In this document: piece after piece, positions 16,205 through 26,050 of the stretch
Position numbering within the stretch: position 1 is the first letter of the stretch
Layout of the letters: each line of letters starts with the position of its first letter
Origin: Bacteroidota bacterium
GTDB lineage: Bacteria; Bacteroidota; Bacteroidia; Chitinophagales; Chitinophagaceae
Direction of reading: 5' to 3'
Assembly: GCA_018266615.1 (NCBI GenBank)
Contig: JAFEAB010000102.1
Coordinates: 37,779 to 101,778, forward strand
Length of the DNA: 64,000 bases
Made by a program: the position numbers and the translations under genes
Notes under the pieces: generated by a model
Seen by the model: the letters and a program-made list of their open reading frames with translations, nothing else
Databases searched by the model: none
Told to the model about the DNA's origin: nothing

Positions 16205-17128
16205 TTAAACCAGGTCAATATCAAAGTTTACTAACTGTACAAATTCTTCGATTCGGCCATGGATATCGTCGTTTGAAATTTCCTTTAACCGTTGGGGTCC
16301 GAATTTTTCCACGCAGAAACTGGCCATAGCGCTTCCCACAATAATCGCAGTTTTCATGTTTTCAAACCCGGTATCCCTGGTTTTTGCGAGGTATCCCATA
16401 AATCCTCCGGCAAATGTATCGCCAGCCCCGGTTGGGTCAAATACTTCCTCCAATGGCAAGGCGGGTGCAAAGAAGACATGGTTTTTATGAAACAGGAGGG
16501 CTCCGTGTTCTCCTTTTTTAATGATCAGGTATTGAGGCCCCATACCCAGGATCTTATTGGCTGCCCGTACCAGGGAGATTTCGCCGCTTAGTTGTCTTGC
16601 CTCCCCGTCATTAACCAACAATACATCTACCCGGGTTAATACGGTTTTAAGGTCGTCCATAGCGGTATCCATCCAAAAATTCATGGTGTCCAGTACGATA
16701 AGCCGGGGGCGGGTTTTAAGCTGGTTAATTACGCTGAGCTGCAGTTTCGGCATCAGGTTACCCAACATTAAAAATTCTGCATTCTGGTAACTATCCGGAA
16801 CAATGGGATTAAAATCGGCCAATACATTCAAATCGGTAATAAGCGTATCGCGGGAGTTCATATCAATGTGATACCTGCCACTCCAGAAAAAGGATTTTTT
16901 ATCCTTTACCATTTCCACGCCATCTAATTCAACCCCGCGTGCTTTTAATTCTTTCAACTCTTCTTCCGGGAAATCATTCCCTATAATAGATATCTGTTGA
17001 ACCGGTTTAATGAATTTTGATGCGGCATAAGCCAGGTAGGTGCCCGAGCCGCCCACAATGCGATCCACTTTATCAAAGGGGGTTTCAATTGCATCGAAAG
17101 CCATCGTACCAAGGTTGATCAGAGACAT
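16205..17128 (-). CDS. PfkB family carbohydrate/nucleoside kinase
   Basis: A 307-residue ribokinase-fold kinase. The N-terminus carries a compact GGSGTYLAYAASKF motif near residue 26 (substrate binding, equivalent to the GG signature of the family). Next come SIIGNDFPEEELKELKARGV and the C-terminal signature DPTGAGDTFAGGFMGYLA near residue 238, which contains the anion hole and catalytic Asp. The sugar or nucleoside substrate cannot be named from sequence. Homologues in this phylum are usually annotated simply as sugar kinase. It is followed by a small membrane protein in the same direction. Confidence 0.88.
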   Translation of the reverse strand: MSLINLGTMAFDAIETPFDKVDRIVGGSGTYLAYAASKFIKPVQQISIIGNDFPEEELKELKARGVELDGVEMVKDKKSFFWSGRYHIDMNSRDTLITDLNVLADFNPIVPDSYQNAEFLMLGNLMPKLQLSVINQLKTRPRLIVLDTMNFWMDTAMDDLKTVLTRVDVLLVNDGEARQLSGEISLVRAANKILGMGPQYLIIKKGEHGALLFHKNHVFFAPALPLEEVFDPTGAGDTFAGGFMGYLAKTRDTGFENMKTAIIVGSAMASFCVEKFGPQRLKEISNDDIHGRIEEFVQLVNFDIDLV

Positions 17129-17225
17129 GTTTCAGGAATTAGGTTATTTCTTTAAAAAACGTTGCAAAAATAGTTGTTTCAAAGAGGATTACGAAAGAAG
17201 GATTTTTTTATACTAATTTGGGGAA

Positions 17226-17834
17226 GTGCTTATCCAAATTCACCCCATTGATCCCCAGCCCAGGTTGGTAAAGCAGGTAGCTGAATGCCTGCAGGATGGC
17301 GGTATTATCATATACCCCACCGATACCATTTATGGCCTGGGGTGCGATATATTTCAGCACAAGGCGGTAGAACGTATTGCCCGGATAAAAAATATCAACC
17401 CCGCAAAAGCGCAATTTTCATTTATCTGCCGGGATTTGAGCCATCTCAGCGATTATACCAAACCCGTGAATACACCTCTTTACCGCATTTTAAAACAATA
17501 CCTTCCGGGACCATTTACTTTTATCCTTCCGGCAAGCAGGCAGGTGCCCAAAATCCTTCAAAGTAAAAAATCAACGATTGGGTTAAGGATACCGAACAAT
17601 AAAATTTGCCTGGATATTATTCAAGCCCTCGATCATCCCATTTTGAGCACTACCTTACCGGGGGAAACAGTGGAAGAATATACCGACCCGGAGGTCATTT
17701 ATGAAAAGTTCAACGCTCAGGTGGATATTGTTATTGATGGTGGGCCCGGGGGTATTCATCCATCTACCGTTATCGATTGTACGAAGGATGAGTATGAAGT
17801 AATAAGGCAGGGGTTGGGTGAATGGAATGAATGA
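17226..17834 (+). CDS. Sua5/YciO/YrdC family protein, probable threonylcarbamoyl-AMP synthase
   Basis: A 202-residue YrdC-domain protein. The family makes threonylcarbamoyl-AMP from threonine, bicarbonate and ATP for the t6A37 modification of ANN-decoding tRNAs. PTDTIYGLGCDIFQ near residue 31 is the signature, followed by KAVERIARIKN, PGPFTFILPAS and STIGLRIPNNKI. VIDCTKDEYEVIRQGLGEW ends the domain. The motif order and the YciO-like PTDTIYGLGCD suggest the YciO subgroup, so whether this is the main t6A enzyme or a paralogue is uncertain. It converges with rnhB. Confidence 0.87.
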   Translation: MLIQIHPIDPQPRLVKQVAECLQDGGIIIYPTDTIYGLGCDIFQHKAVERIARIKNINPAKAQFSFICRDLSHLSDYTKPVNTPLYRILKQYLPGPFTFILPASRQVPKILQSKKSTIGLRIPNNKICLDIIQALDHPILSTTLPGETVEEYTDPEVIYEKFNAQVDIVIDGGPGGIHPSTVIDCTKDEYEVIRQGLGEWNE

Positions 17835-17838
17835 TTTT

Positions 17839-18441
17839 TCAGTCATTAAAAAGAGGTGCCCCGGCGGGTAGGATGTGAAAACTTTTCCGGTGGTATTTTG
17901 ATAAACCCCGCAATGCAATGGCTTTTCTATGCGTTGCGGTACCATAGCCTTTGTTTGTATCCCATCCATAGTAATCAAATTCTTTGTGAAGTTTCAGCAT
18001 AAACTCATCCCGGTGTGTTTTCGCCAGGATGCTGGCTGCCGCAATCGATGCATAAATCCCATCTCCCTTCACGATACAATGGTGAGAAATATTCCGATAT
18101 GTCTTAAACCGGTTACCATCCACCAATAAATGCTCCGGTTTTATGGAAAGCTGATCCAGCGAAAGGTGCATGGCCTTAAAAGATGCCTGGAGGATATTGA
18201 TTCGGTCTATTTCCTGATTATCTACTCTTGCCACTGCAAAAGCCAGGCTTTCTCTTTCTATCACCTGCCGCAGTAATTCCCTGTTTTTTACACTAACCTG
18301 CTTGCTGTCGTTTAATAAAGGATGAAAAAAATCGCCGGGAAGGATTACGGCAGCAGCAAAAACCGGCCCGGCATAGCATCCCCTTCCCGCCTCATCAACA
18401 CCGGCTTCTATTTTTGATTTATAATACCCGGATTCTAACAC
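17839..18441 (-). CDS. rnhB: Ribonuclease HII
   Basis: A 200-residue endonuclease that removes ribonucleotides and RNA primers from DNA duplexes. The first acidic pair appears in [15 protein letters not shown] near residue 13. A further carboxylate lies in [10 protein letters not shown], and [19 protein letters not shown] contains the substrate-binding and last catalytic Asp region. [19 protein letters not shown] is typical of the family. Length is standard. It is convergent with the Sua5-type gene, with only 4 bp between the stop codons. Confidence 0.95.
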   Translation of the reverse strand: MLESGYYKSKIEAGVDEAGRGCYAGPVFAAAVILPGDFFHPLLNDSKQVSVKNRELLRQVIERESLAFAVARVDNQEIDRINILQASFKAMHLSLDQLSIKPEHLLVDGNRFKTYRNISHHCIVKGDGIYASIAAASILAKTHRDEFMLKLHKEFDYYGWDTNKGYGTATHRKAIALRGLSKYHRKSFHILPAGAPLFND

Positions 18442-18640
18442 GTTTAAATTTATATTACGCCATTAATCTTTTCCTATTATTCAGGATTAGTTTTTTGTAG
18501 GATATTTTTTCGATTGGCAGGTACGGGGAAATATCCATTATCTCTCATAATTCATAAAATGCCCGGGAAAGGAATCTGGATAGAAAATGTTTTTATCCGG
18601 AGAGTAACAAATATTGTTTACAAACGTATGACAGAAAAAA

Positions 18641-19462
18641 ATGAAAGCAACTTTTATCCTGTTATTTTCATTGGCTTTCCTGGTTACCAGGGCACAACCC
18701 TCCAAACCAGCCGTATTGACCCTGGCAACTTTTCATTTTGACTTTCCCAACCTTGATGTGGTCCAAATTTCAAAAAATGACCAGATAGACGTGCTGGATC
18801 CAAAATACCAAAATGAAATTGAAGAAATCGTAAAAAAGATCATGAAATTCAAACCCACTATAATTGCAATTGAGAGGAATCCCAATGAACAAGGAGTTAC
18901 TGATTCAGCTTATCTGCAATATGTGCAAAACAAGTACTCCCTTGCCCGTTGTGAAGAAGAACAGATTGGATTTCGAATAGCCAAACAGATGGGATTAACA
19001 AGGCTTTATTGCGTAAATGCATGGGGGAATTTCAATGACCGCATTGCGCGTATCGTGTATGGGAAAGACAGTGTAGAAGCGAAAAAATTTGAATCCTATT
19101 TTGAAAAGAATCCCGATTCTTCGAAGCGGGTATTGATGCCTATTGTTTTTAAAAAAGCGGGCATCCTTGCTACATTAAGACAAGTAAATGACGAAACAAA
19201 CATTAAGAAAGACCTGGGAAATTATTTAATCGGATTATTTAAATATGAGTCCAAACCAAATGACTTTTTGGGAGTTGATTTTGAAACAGGACGCTGGTTT
19301 AGCAGAAATTTAAAAATTTTTAGAAATATCCAAAGAATACCTGCCGCCCCATCCGACAGAATTTTAGTGATTTTTGGTGCGGGCCATATGAATATTTTAA
19401 ATTACCTGTTCGATTGCTCCCCAGAATATATCCGGGTAAATACAAACCACTATTTAGAATAG
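18641..19462 (+). CDS. Exported DUF5694-like (TraB/PrgY-related) protein
   Basis: A 273-residue protein with a cleavable signal (MKATFILLFSLAFLVTRAQP). The mature part begins AVLTLATFHFDFPNLDV. The acidic IIAIERNP near residue 78 and the C-terminal ILVIFGAGHMNILNYLF match the layout of DUF5694 proteins, which are related to the TraB/GumN group and found widely in Bacteroidota. RIAKQMGLTRLYCVNAW lies between them. Members of the wider group are suspected metallohydrolases because of conserved His and Glu residues, but activity is not established. It stands alone on its strand. Confidence 0.75.
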   Translation: MKATFILLFSLAFLVTRAQPSKPAVLTLATFHFDFPNLDVVQISKNDQIDVLDPKYQNEIEEIVKKIMKFKPTIIAIERNPNEQGVTDSAYLQYVQNKYSLARCEEEQIGFRIAKQMGLTRLYCVNAWGNFNDRIARIVYGKDSVEAKKFESYFEKNPDSSKRVLMPIVFKKAGILATLRQVNDETNIKKDLGNYLIGLFKYESKPNDFLGVDFETGRWFSRNLKIFRNIQRIPAAPSDRILVIFGAGHMNILNYLFDCSPEYIRVNTNHYLE

Positions 19463-19753
19463 AATATTTATTAGAGATTGAATCGGGGAATTTCCCACTT
19501 CAACCTGCAACCGGTTTTGTTTTGCCGGGTTCCTGGTATTCCTTATTCCAAAGCCTCCTGCAAATTTTAATAGAGGATCCGTCTAAATTCATCAGCTCCG
19601 ATATTGAGGTCATATTAGGCAGTAATTTATAATATAAGGTTACGGCTAATCTTCAGAATGGAAATATAAAATGGCCGGCACAATGCAACAAATATCCTGA
19701 TCGTTTATTGAGCAACGATTTTGTAGTAACTTACCAATTAACAACTTGCTATT

Positions 19754-21976
19754 ATGAAGAGATATGTAACGGATTTTTACTATTCTTTTCCCGTACAGCT
19801 CTTTATCCTACACTTCAGGAAATACCAGATTCTCTTACTATTCTGGTTTATCCTTATCAGCACCATTAGCAGCGATTTTTTGAAGCATTATGGCGCCGAT
19901 GCCTTGTTTTTTGTTCCCGAATACCTGGGGTCTGTAAATTTTGTGGGGGCTGCCATAGTGGGTGTTGCCCTTGGGGTCTATATCATGAGTTGGAATGTTA
20001 CCACGTTCATTCTTCACAGCAAGCGTTTTAAATTCCTGGCTACTACCCGAAACCCCTTCCTGAAATATTGTATTAACAATGCCCTGTTTCCCATTTTATT
20101 TGTGCTTTATTATTTCGGCAGATTGTATTGGTTCTCAGAATACCGGGAATTGATGACATTCTCAGAAATCATGGTTATCCTTTTGGGCATCCTTTTGGGC
20201 CTGGCATTATTAATGGGAATTTCACTGGCCTATTTTTTTGGCGCCGATAAAACCATTGTACGCACCATGGCGCCCATAATAAACAGCCCCGAACTATTTA
20301 ATAAACGGTTTTCCAACAAACGGTATGTAGATGAAGGTTTTGGATTAAAAGTAGGCGTTTATTTAAGCGGACACCTGCGTTGGAAGAAAGCGCGTAATGT
20401 TAGTCACTACCGGCAGGATTTCCTGGATACCATTTTTAAACGCCACCATCTGGCAGCCATTGCCAGTATTGTATTGGCCTTCCTGTTTTTGATTCTGGTT
20501 GGGTTTTTACTGGATAACTCTTATTTTGAACTCCCGGCCGCCGCCAGCATCCTGGTATTTTTTGCCATTCTGATAGCGGTAATCGGATCCTTAACCTATT
20601 TCCTGGAAAGCTGGAGCCTGCCAGCCGCTATTTTACTGCTGGTGGTTGTGAATGTACTGTATGAGCACGAGATAATTGACCCCCGGAATAAAGCGTACGG
20701 TATCGATTATACGAAAAGAGATCTTCGCCCCGATTATGATAAGCAATCCCTTCAAAACCTGTGTACTAACACAAGAATGAAAGCGGACGAACAAAACATG
20801 CTGGGCATTTTGAACCGATGGAAAGCCAGGCAAAAGGAAGAGAAGCCGCTTATGGTTTTTATTAATGTAAGCGGAGGCGGATTGCGAAGCGCGGCTTTTG
20901 TAATGAACGCCCTTCAAAAAATGGACAGTATTACCCAGGGAAAACTGATGGAGCACAGTTTCCTTTTCAGCGGTGCCAGTGGAGGTATGCTGGCCGCCAG
21001 CTATTACCGCGAATTGTACCGGCTGAAATTGCAAAATCCAAAGTTTGATATTTCAAAGGAAACCTATACCGACAATATTGCCAAGGATTTGCTTAACCCG
21101 GTCTTCACCTCCATGATTGCCAGGGACTTGTTTTCTCCGGCACAGCGTTTCTCGGTTGACGGATTTTCGTATGTGAAAGACCGGGGGTATGCTTTCGAAA
21201 AAAAATTGTCCGACAATACCAACGGGTTATTAGACAAACAGATGAAGGACCTTTCCGCGGATGAGCATGCCGCTAAAATCCCGCTTATTATTTTTAATTC
21301 GGTAGTAACAGTGGATGGAAGAAAAATGGTTATGGGTACCCAACCCATGAGCTTTATGATGAAACCACCCAATATGATGGAAGATAGCCTGGCCAATCCG
21401 GATGCGGTGGATTTTAATGCCCTGTTTAAGAACCTGCAACCTCAAAACCTGCGCATTCTAACCGCTTTGCGAATGAGTGCTACGTTCCCCTATGTTTTGC
21501 CTAATGTATGGCTTCCTACTAACCCTGTTGTGGATGTGATGGATGCCGGATTGCGGGATAATTATGGCATGGAAACTACGCTACGGTTTATTGATGTGTT
21601 CCGCAACTGGCTGAAGGAGAATACGTCGGGTGTAGTGATCCTTCAATTAAAAGACCGGGTGCTTGAAAATGTTCCCCTGCATTTTGATAAGGGATCTGTT
21701 ACCAATATGATCGTTACGCCTGCCACTATGCTGCAACAGAATTGGTTCCGCTTGCAAGACTATGCTCAATCTGATGAATATAATTATATCACACAGAATA
21801 ATGACGACCTGAAGATTCAGCGGCTTTCCATCATGTACCTTCCTCAAAAGCCGGACAAGGGGGCCGTTCTGAATTTTCACCTAACGGCAAGGGAGAAACG
21901 CGATGTAAAGAATGCATTTTACGGAGAGATCAATCAGAAAGCGATTGCTACGGTAAAGCAGCTTCTCAGCCCATAG
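19754..21976 (+). CDS. Membrane-anchored patatin-like phospholipase
   Basis: A 740-residue protein. The N-terminal third holds about six or seven membrane spans in two groups (from IMSWNVTTFILHSKRF around residue 76 and HLAAIASIVLAFLFLILVGF around residue 237). The patatin catalytic domain follows from about residue 365. FINVSGGGLRSAAFVMNAL is the oxyanion-hole glycine motif, FSGASGGMLAASYY holds the nucleophile Ser in GxSxG form, and VMDAGLRDNYGM supplies the catalytic Asp (DGA/DAG motif). Family members hydrolyse acyl chains from lipids. The fusion of a polytopic membrane part to a patatin domain is uncommon. It converges with a lipid kinase gene, with an 11-bp overlap of the 3' ends. Confidence 0.85.
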   Translation: MKRYVTDFYYSFPVQLFILHFRKYQILLLFWFILISTISSDFLKHYGADALFFVPEYLGSVNFVGAAIVGVALGVYIMSWNVTTFILHSKRFKFLATTRNPFLKYCINNALFPILFVLYYFGRLYWFSEYRELMTFSEIMVILLGILLGLALLMGISLAYFFGADKTIVRTMAPIINSPELFNKRFSNKRYVDEGFGLKVGVYLSGHLRWKKARNVSHYRQDFLDTIFKRHHLAAIASIVLAFLFLILVGFLLDNSYFELPAAASILVFFAILIAVIGSLTYFLESWSLPAAILLLVVVNVLYEHEIIDPRNKAYGIDYTKRDLRPDYDKQSLQNLCTNTRMKADEQNMLGILNRWKARQKEEKPLMVFINVSGGGLRSAAFVMNALQKMDSITQGKLMEHSFLFSGASGGMLAASYYRELYRLKLQNPKFDISKETYTDNIAKDLLNPVFTSMIARDLFSPAQRFSVDGFSYVKDRGYAFEKKLSDNTNGLLDKQMKDLSADEHAAKIPLIIFNSVVTVDGRKMVMGTQPMSFMMKPPNMMEDSLANPDAVDFNALFKNLQPQNLRILTALRMSATFPYVLPNVWLPTNPVVDVMDAGLRDNYGMETTLRFIDVFRNWLKENTSGVVILQLKDRVLENVPLHFDKGSVTNMIVTPATMLQQNWFRLQDYAQSDEYNYITQNNDDLKIQRLSIMYLPQKPDKGAVLNFHLTAREKRDVKNAFYGEINQKAIATVKQLLSP

Positions 21977-22874
21977 GCTGAATAAGATTTATTGCGTGGG
22001 GAATGATTCGGATATTAAATTCTCTTTCTGTTTCAGCCGGCTCTCCGTCAATATGCAGTGGCGCCAGAGAATTATTTTTAAGCGTTAGGGTAGCCGCCCT
22101 GAAATAGTGGATTGTTCTGTTTTTTTTTCTGATATCTGCCACGGGTATTGGTTTTCCCCTGGTTATTTGAAGCAGCACTTTTCCTAATAATAAAATTCGG
22201 TTTGTTTTGTTAACCACCACAATATCGAGTAATCCGTCACTTAAACTTGCTTTGGGTGCAATACGCATATTATTTCCAAATTGATTTGCATTGGCAATAC
22301 TGATAAAATAAGCATTAAAAGCAAGCGCCTCGCCTTCGGTAAAGAGGGAGAATGGGTATGATTTTGCGAGTATCCAATGCTTAACGGTTAAACGGGTATA
22401 CGTTTTTAAACCCCTGGAAGATACGTTTGCAAATTCGTGTGCAATTTTGGCATCAAATCCCAAACCACAAAGCATAAAACTGTACCGGTTGTTAACTTGA
22501 AAAGCATCAATAAAAGAAGCCTGGCCATCCAGGATAATAGCCATGGCTCTCTTAATATTTTTTGGGATGCCTGCGCTAAATGCAAGCCCGTTTCCGGAAC
22601 CCCGTGGAATAATGCCAATGCGTACCGGGTTTCCAATCAGGTATGTGGCAATTTGGTTAATACTTCCATCACCACCACAAATCACCACATCGGTAATTTG
22701 TTCCTTTTTTATTTTTTCGGGCAGGAAATTATAATTTCCGGATGCCTGGGTATGCTCAATGGAATAGATATGCGGGTGCATTTTCAAAGCCTGGTTAATA
22801 TACCCGACCAGGGCTTTATAGTTACCGGTACCGGAAATCGGGTTGACAAAAAAAAGCAGATTCCTTTTTAGCAT
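21966..22874 (-). CDS. Diacylglycerol kinase family lipid kinase (YegS/BmrU type)
   Basis: A 302-residue DAGK-catalytic-domain protein. NPISGTGNYKALVGYINQAL near residue 12 is the nucleotide-binding start. VVICGGDGSINQIATYLIG (residue 63) is the GGDG motif, and GIIPRGSGNGLAFSAGIP (residue 86) the conserved GSGN loop. The C-terminal beta-sandwich contains FDAKIAHEF and LHIDGEPAE. Such enzymes phosphorylate diacylglycerol or related lipids on the cytoplasmic face. It starts 4 bp after the stop of the FabH-like gene, so the two form a lipid-related operon. Confidence 0.9.
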   Translation of the reverse strand: MLKRNLLFFVNPISGTGNYKALVGYINQALKMHPHIYSIEHTQASGNYNFLPEKIKKEQITDVVICGGDGSINQIATYLIGNPVRIGIIPRGSGNGLAFSAGIPKNIKRAMAIILDGQASFIDAFQVNNRYSFMLCGLGFDAKIAHEFANVSSRGLKTYTRLTVKHWILAKSYPFSLFTEGEALAFNAYFISIANANQFGNNMRIAPKASLSDGLLDIVVVNKTNRILLLGKVLLQITRGKPIPVADIRKKNRTIHYFRAATLTLKNNSLAPLHIDGEPAETEREFNIRIIPHAINLIQPMG

Positions 22875-22877
22875 AAT

Positions 22878-23927
22878 TTACCATCTCATTAATACCGATC
22901 CCCAGGTGTAGCCACTGCCAAAAGCTGCCAGGCATATCAGGTCGCCTTCCTTTATTTTTCCTTTTTCCCATGCTTCGCAGAGCGCAATGGGAATGGAAGC
23001 GGCCGTTGTATTACCGTAATGTTCAATGTTGTTAAATACCTGGTCGTTGCTGAGCTTTAATTGCTTTTGAACAAACTGTGCGATTCGGAGATTTGCCTGG
23101 TGAGGCACTAAAAGGGTTAGGTCGGATGTTTTTAGTCCATTATCATCCAACGCTTCATGAATCACTTCGGGAAATTTTTCCACCGCTTTTTTAAATACCG
23201 CCGGGCCATCCATAAAAGGGTAGTTCTGCCCCTTCTCAATCATGGCATGGCTCATAAACATTTCGCCCATTTCTTTATCCTCAAAATCAGCATGCGGTTT
23301 ATCCGACCAATGGTTGGCATGTGTACCGGGGTTGTACATGGCGAGTACTTCCGCAAATTCCCCATCGCTATGCAGATGCGTACTTAAAATTCCCTGGTTT
23401 TCTTTTTCAGTAGGCTGAATTACGGCTGCACCTGCCCCATCCCCAAATATCACGGAAATATTGCGGCCCCTGGTAGAGAAATCTAAACCAAAAGAATGTT
23501 TTTCACTGCCCACGATCAGGATGTTTTTATACATGCCTGTTTTAATATATTGATCGGCGACGGATAAGGCATAAATAAAACCACTGCACTGGTTTCTTAC
23601 ATCCAGCGCACCAATGTGATTCATCTTCATGGCGCGTTGAAGCAATACGCCACAACCGGGGAAATAATAATCGGGGGAAAGGGTGGCAAAAATAATGAAG
23701 TCGATATCATTTGGGGTTATTCCCGCTCTTTCAATGGCAATCCTGGCAGCTTCCACCCCCATGGTAGTGGTGGTTTCTTTGGTGCGATGGGCAAAACGCC
23801 GTTCCTTAATTCCGGATCTTTCCTGAATCCAAGCGTCGGAAGTATCCATGAATCGGGTAAGATCGTTATTGGTAACTATATTTTCCGGGACATAAAAGCC
23901 AATTCCGGCAATTTTGGATCTGGGCAT
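22878..23927 (-). CDS. 3-oxoacyl-ACP synthase III family protein (FabH-like)
   Basis: A 349-residue thiolase-fold condensing enzyme of the KAS III type, which joins an acyl-CoA starter to malonyl-ACP. The catalytic triad is visible: Cys in VRNQCSGFIYALS near residue 113, His in LLVPHQANLRIAQ near 265, Asn in EHYGNTTAASIPIAL near 296. GIGFYVPENIVTN and TSDAWIQERSGIKERRF are typical of FabH starts. A loop of about 20 residues (HWSDKPHADFEDKEMGEMF) is longer than in classical FabH, as in the second, paralogous copy many Bacteroidota carry. Whether it starts ordinary fatty-acid synthesis or another acyl product is not known. It forms an operon with the lipid kinase. Confidence 0.88.
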   Translation of the reverse strand: MPRSKIAGIGFYVPENIVTNNDLTRFMDTSDAWIQERSGIKERRFAHRTKETTTTMGVEAARIAIERAGITPNDIDFIIFATLSPDYYFPGCGVLLQRAMKMNHIGALDVRNQCSGFIYALSVADQYIKTGMYKNILIVGSEKHSFGLDFSTRGRNISVIFGDGAGAAVIQPTEKENQGILSTHLHSDGEFAEVLAMYNPGTHANHWSDKPHADFEDKEMGEMFMSHAMIEKGQNYPFMDGPAVFKKAVEKFPEVIHEALDDNGLKTSDLTLLVPHQANLRIAQFVQKQLKLSNDQVFNNIEHYGNTTAASIPIALCEAWEKGKIKEGDLICLAAFGSGYTWGSVLMRW

Positions 23928-23982
23928 GTTCTTAACAATTTAGCAAGCATGGCAAATTACGTTTTTTAATAAAAGCCTTCCG

Positions 23983-24519
23983 TTAATTTACACGAACCAT
24001 GTTGCGTAGGCAAAAGTCATCATCGTATCGGGGTCTTAACCGCGTTTTCATGTGGAAGCGCAATGCCTCCCGTAGTTGCTGGTCGGATCCGATATGTTTA
24101 TTGGTAAAGGATTCTGCCATGGGAAGGAGGGTAAGCTTGTTTTTATCATAAAGGATTTGGATGATGAATACTTCTCCCCGGATCACGAAATTCAAAAACT
24201 CCCAATGATCTACGGTACTTAAATATCCCGTTCCTTTTAAGGTATCGCTAAGTGAAATCCGGTATCGGAGTAATTCTTTTACATCACCGGTAAAAGCCAC
24301 GGCATACTCTGTGTCCGATTTTTTTGAAAGTATTAATTTCACGGGTTCGCCAAAATTGGAGTTTGTATTCACCAATACAGCCCACTTTCCCAGATAGTCT
24401 TCGTTTATGGGGAGTGCGGGTTCCGGATCGAGTGTATATACCGAACTATAGGGGCAACCTGTTAACAAGATTCCACATAATCCTGCAATAAATATCAAAC
24501 AAAGGGCTCCTTTCCTCAT
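23983..24519 (-). CDS. Hypothetical lipoprotein
   Basis: A 178-residue protein with a lipoprotein signal: MRKGALCLIFIAGLCGILLTGC, the lipobox being LLTGC. The ATG at 24519 is chosen because the signal starts directly there; 15 upstream codons add nothing. The mature part (YLGKWAVLVNTNSNFGEP, YAVAFTGDVKELLRYRISLS, TGYLSTVDHWEFLNFVIR) looks like a small beta-rich lipocalin-like barrel, but no family is recognised. It ends convergently close to nothing and follows obgE on the same strand after 77 bp. Probably periplasmic or outer-membrane attached. Confidence 0.75.
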   Translation of the reverse strand: MRKGALCLIFIAGLCGILLTGCPYSSVYTLDPEPALPINEDYLGKWAVLVNTNSNFGEPVKLILSKKSDTEYAVAFTGDVKELLRYRISLSDTLKGTGYLSTVDHWEFLNFVIRGEVFIIQILYDKNKLTLLPMAESFTNKHIGSDQQLREALRFHMKTRLRPRYDDDFCLRNMVRVN

Positions 24520-24596
24520 AAGCGCGAACTGGGGTTCGTTACGAATATAGAAACAACGAATCACCCCCCGAAGGATTGTTAGTCCACAGGTGTGGA

Positions 24597-25601
24597 TTAC
24601 GCCTGTTCCTGCCGGTTAAGGGTAGCCCAAAGCAGGTCTTTTAATTGTTGGAGATGTTGCCCTGTAACGGAAGAAATAAAAATGTGTGGTATGTTTTTGG
24701 GAAGCTCATTATCGATGGCTTTCATCAGTTCTTCATCCAACATATCCGATTTGCTGATGGCAATTACAAAATCTTTTTGGAGCATATCGGGATTGTATTC
24801 TTCCAATTCCTTTTTAAGGATATTAAATTCTTCCAAATGATTTTTACTATCTGCGGGAATAACGAAGAGCAATATGGAATTCCGTTCAATATGCCGCAGG
24901 AACCGGTGGCCCAGACCCTTGCCTTCGGCGGCTCCTTCGATGATACCAGGCAGATCGGCCATACAAAAACTTTTTCCATCGCGGTATTCTACCATGCCCA
25001 ATTGAGGAGTAATGGTAGTAAAGGCGTAATCAGCAATTTTCGGTTTAGCCGCGGTTATGCTGGAAAGCAGCGTGGATTTACCGGCATTAGGAAATCCGAC
25101 CAGGCCCACATCCGCAAGTACTTTTAATTCGAGTACTTTAATTCCTTCTTCACTGGGTTCGCCAGGCTGGGCATATTCGGGCGCCTGGTTGGTAGCTGTT
25201 TTAAAATTACTATTACCCAATCCGCCGCGCCCGCCGCGAAGCAAAATAACTTCCTGGCCGTCTTCTAAAATTTCAGCTTCTACTTTCCCGGTTACTTCAT
25301 CCTTCGCCACCGTACCAAGCGGAACTTCAATAATAATATCTTTCCCTGTTTTGCCCGTTGAATTATTGGCACTTCCGTTGCCGCCATCTTCGGCAAGGAT
25401 GTTTTTAAAATATCGTAAATGGAGAAGGGTCCAAAGTTGTTTGTTTCCCCTCAGGATAATATGTGCCCCGCGGCCGCCATCCCCTCCATCCGGCCCTCCC
25501 TTTGCAGTAAGCTTGTTTCGAAGAAAATGCCTGCTTCCTGCTCCGCCATGGCCACTGCGGCAAAACACTTTAATCTGATCTACAAAATTTGTTTTCTCCA
25601 T
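24597..25601 (-). CDS. obgE: GTPase ObgE/CgtA
   Basis: A 334-residue ribosome-associated GTPase for large-subunit maturation and stress control. The glycine-rich OBG fold covers residues 1-158 ([39 protein letters not shown]). The G domain has G1 [11 protein letters not shown] near residue 168, G2 TTITPQLG, G3 [10 protein letters not shown]4 ISKSDML and G5 SSVTG. No C-terminal OCT domain is present, as usual in Bacteroidota. The start codon follows directly after a CACCTTTG promoter-like element, suggesting a very short leader. It is divergent from a small lipoprotein gene. Confidence 0.96.
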   Translation of the reverse strand: MEKTNFVDQIKVFCRSGHGGAGSRHFLRNKLTAKGGPDGGDGGRGAHIILRGNKQLWTLLHLRYFKNILAEDGGNGSANNSTGKTGKDIIIEVPLGTVAKDEVTGKVEAEILEDGQEVILLRGGRGGLGNSNFKTATNQAPEYAQPGEPSEEGIKVLELKVLADVGLVGFPNAGKSTLLSSITAAKPKIADYAFTTITPQLGMVEYRDGKSFCMADLPGIIEGAAEGKGLGHRFLRHIERNSILLFVIPADSKNHLEEFNILKKELEEYNPDMLQKDFVIAISKSDMLDEELMKAIDNELPKNIPHIFISSVTGQHLQQLKDLLWATLNRQEQA

Positions 25602-25650
25602 CTTTGCAAAGGTGCAGGTTTTCCGGCATCATTTTTTGAACCGGGTGTTT

Positions 25651-26007
25651 ATGAAGAAAATATTTCTATTTTTCCTTGTGTTTGTAATTTGTGGGTGCTC
25701 GAAATCCAAAAAAATGCAGCGCCCCACTTTAGACGTCCCAGCCTGTGTAAAAAGCCTTATTAAGAAGTTCTCTCAGGAAGAGATGACTAATCCGCCCCGG
25801 GCTGTGTACAGGTACAGTTATAAAGGAAATACGGTGTATTTTGTGCCGGCAATCTGTTGCGACTTTTACAGTGATTTATTTGATGATCATTGTAATTTAT
25901 TGGGGCATCCGGATGGTGGTATTATGGGAAAGGGGGATGGAAAGGTTCCGGATTTTTTTGATAAGCGAACGGATCCATACCTCATTTGGAAAGACATCCG
26001 TAAATAA
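25651..26007 (+). CDS. Small lipoprotein, DUF6970-like
   Basis: A 118-residue lipoprotein with MKKIFLFFLVFVICGC as signal and lipobox (VICGC). The mature part contains RAVYRYSYKGNTVYFVPAICC, LFDDHCNLLGHPDGGIMGKG and PDFFDKRTDPYLIWKD. This pattern of a tyrosine-rich strand, paired cysteines and the HPDGG-GxGDG loop is one I associate with DUF6970 lipoproteins of Bacteroidota. No activity is known. The ATG at 25651 is preferred over 25612 because the signal peptide starts there. It is divergent from obgE. Confidence 0.7.
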   Translation: MKKIFLFFLVFVICGCSKSKKMQRPTLDVPACVKSLIKKFSQEEMTNPPRAVYRYSYKGNTVYFVPAICCDFYSDLFDDHCNLLGHPDGGIMGKGDGKVPDFFDKRTDPYLIWKDIRK

Positions 26008-26050
26008 GTTCAATTTTTAGTTTACAATTGGAAATAATTTTGTGGATTAA

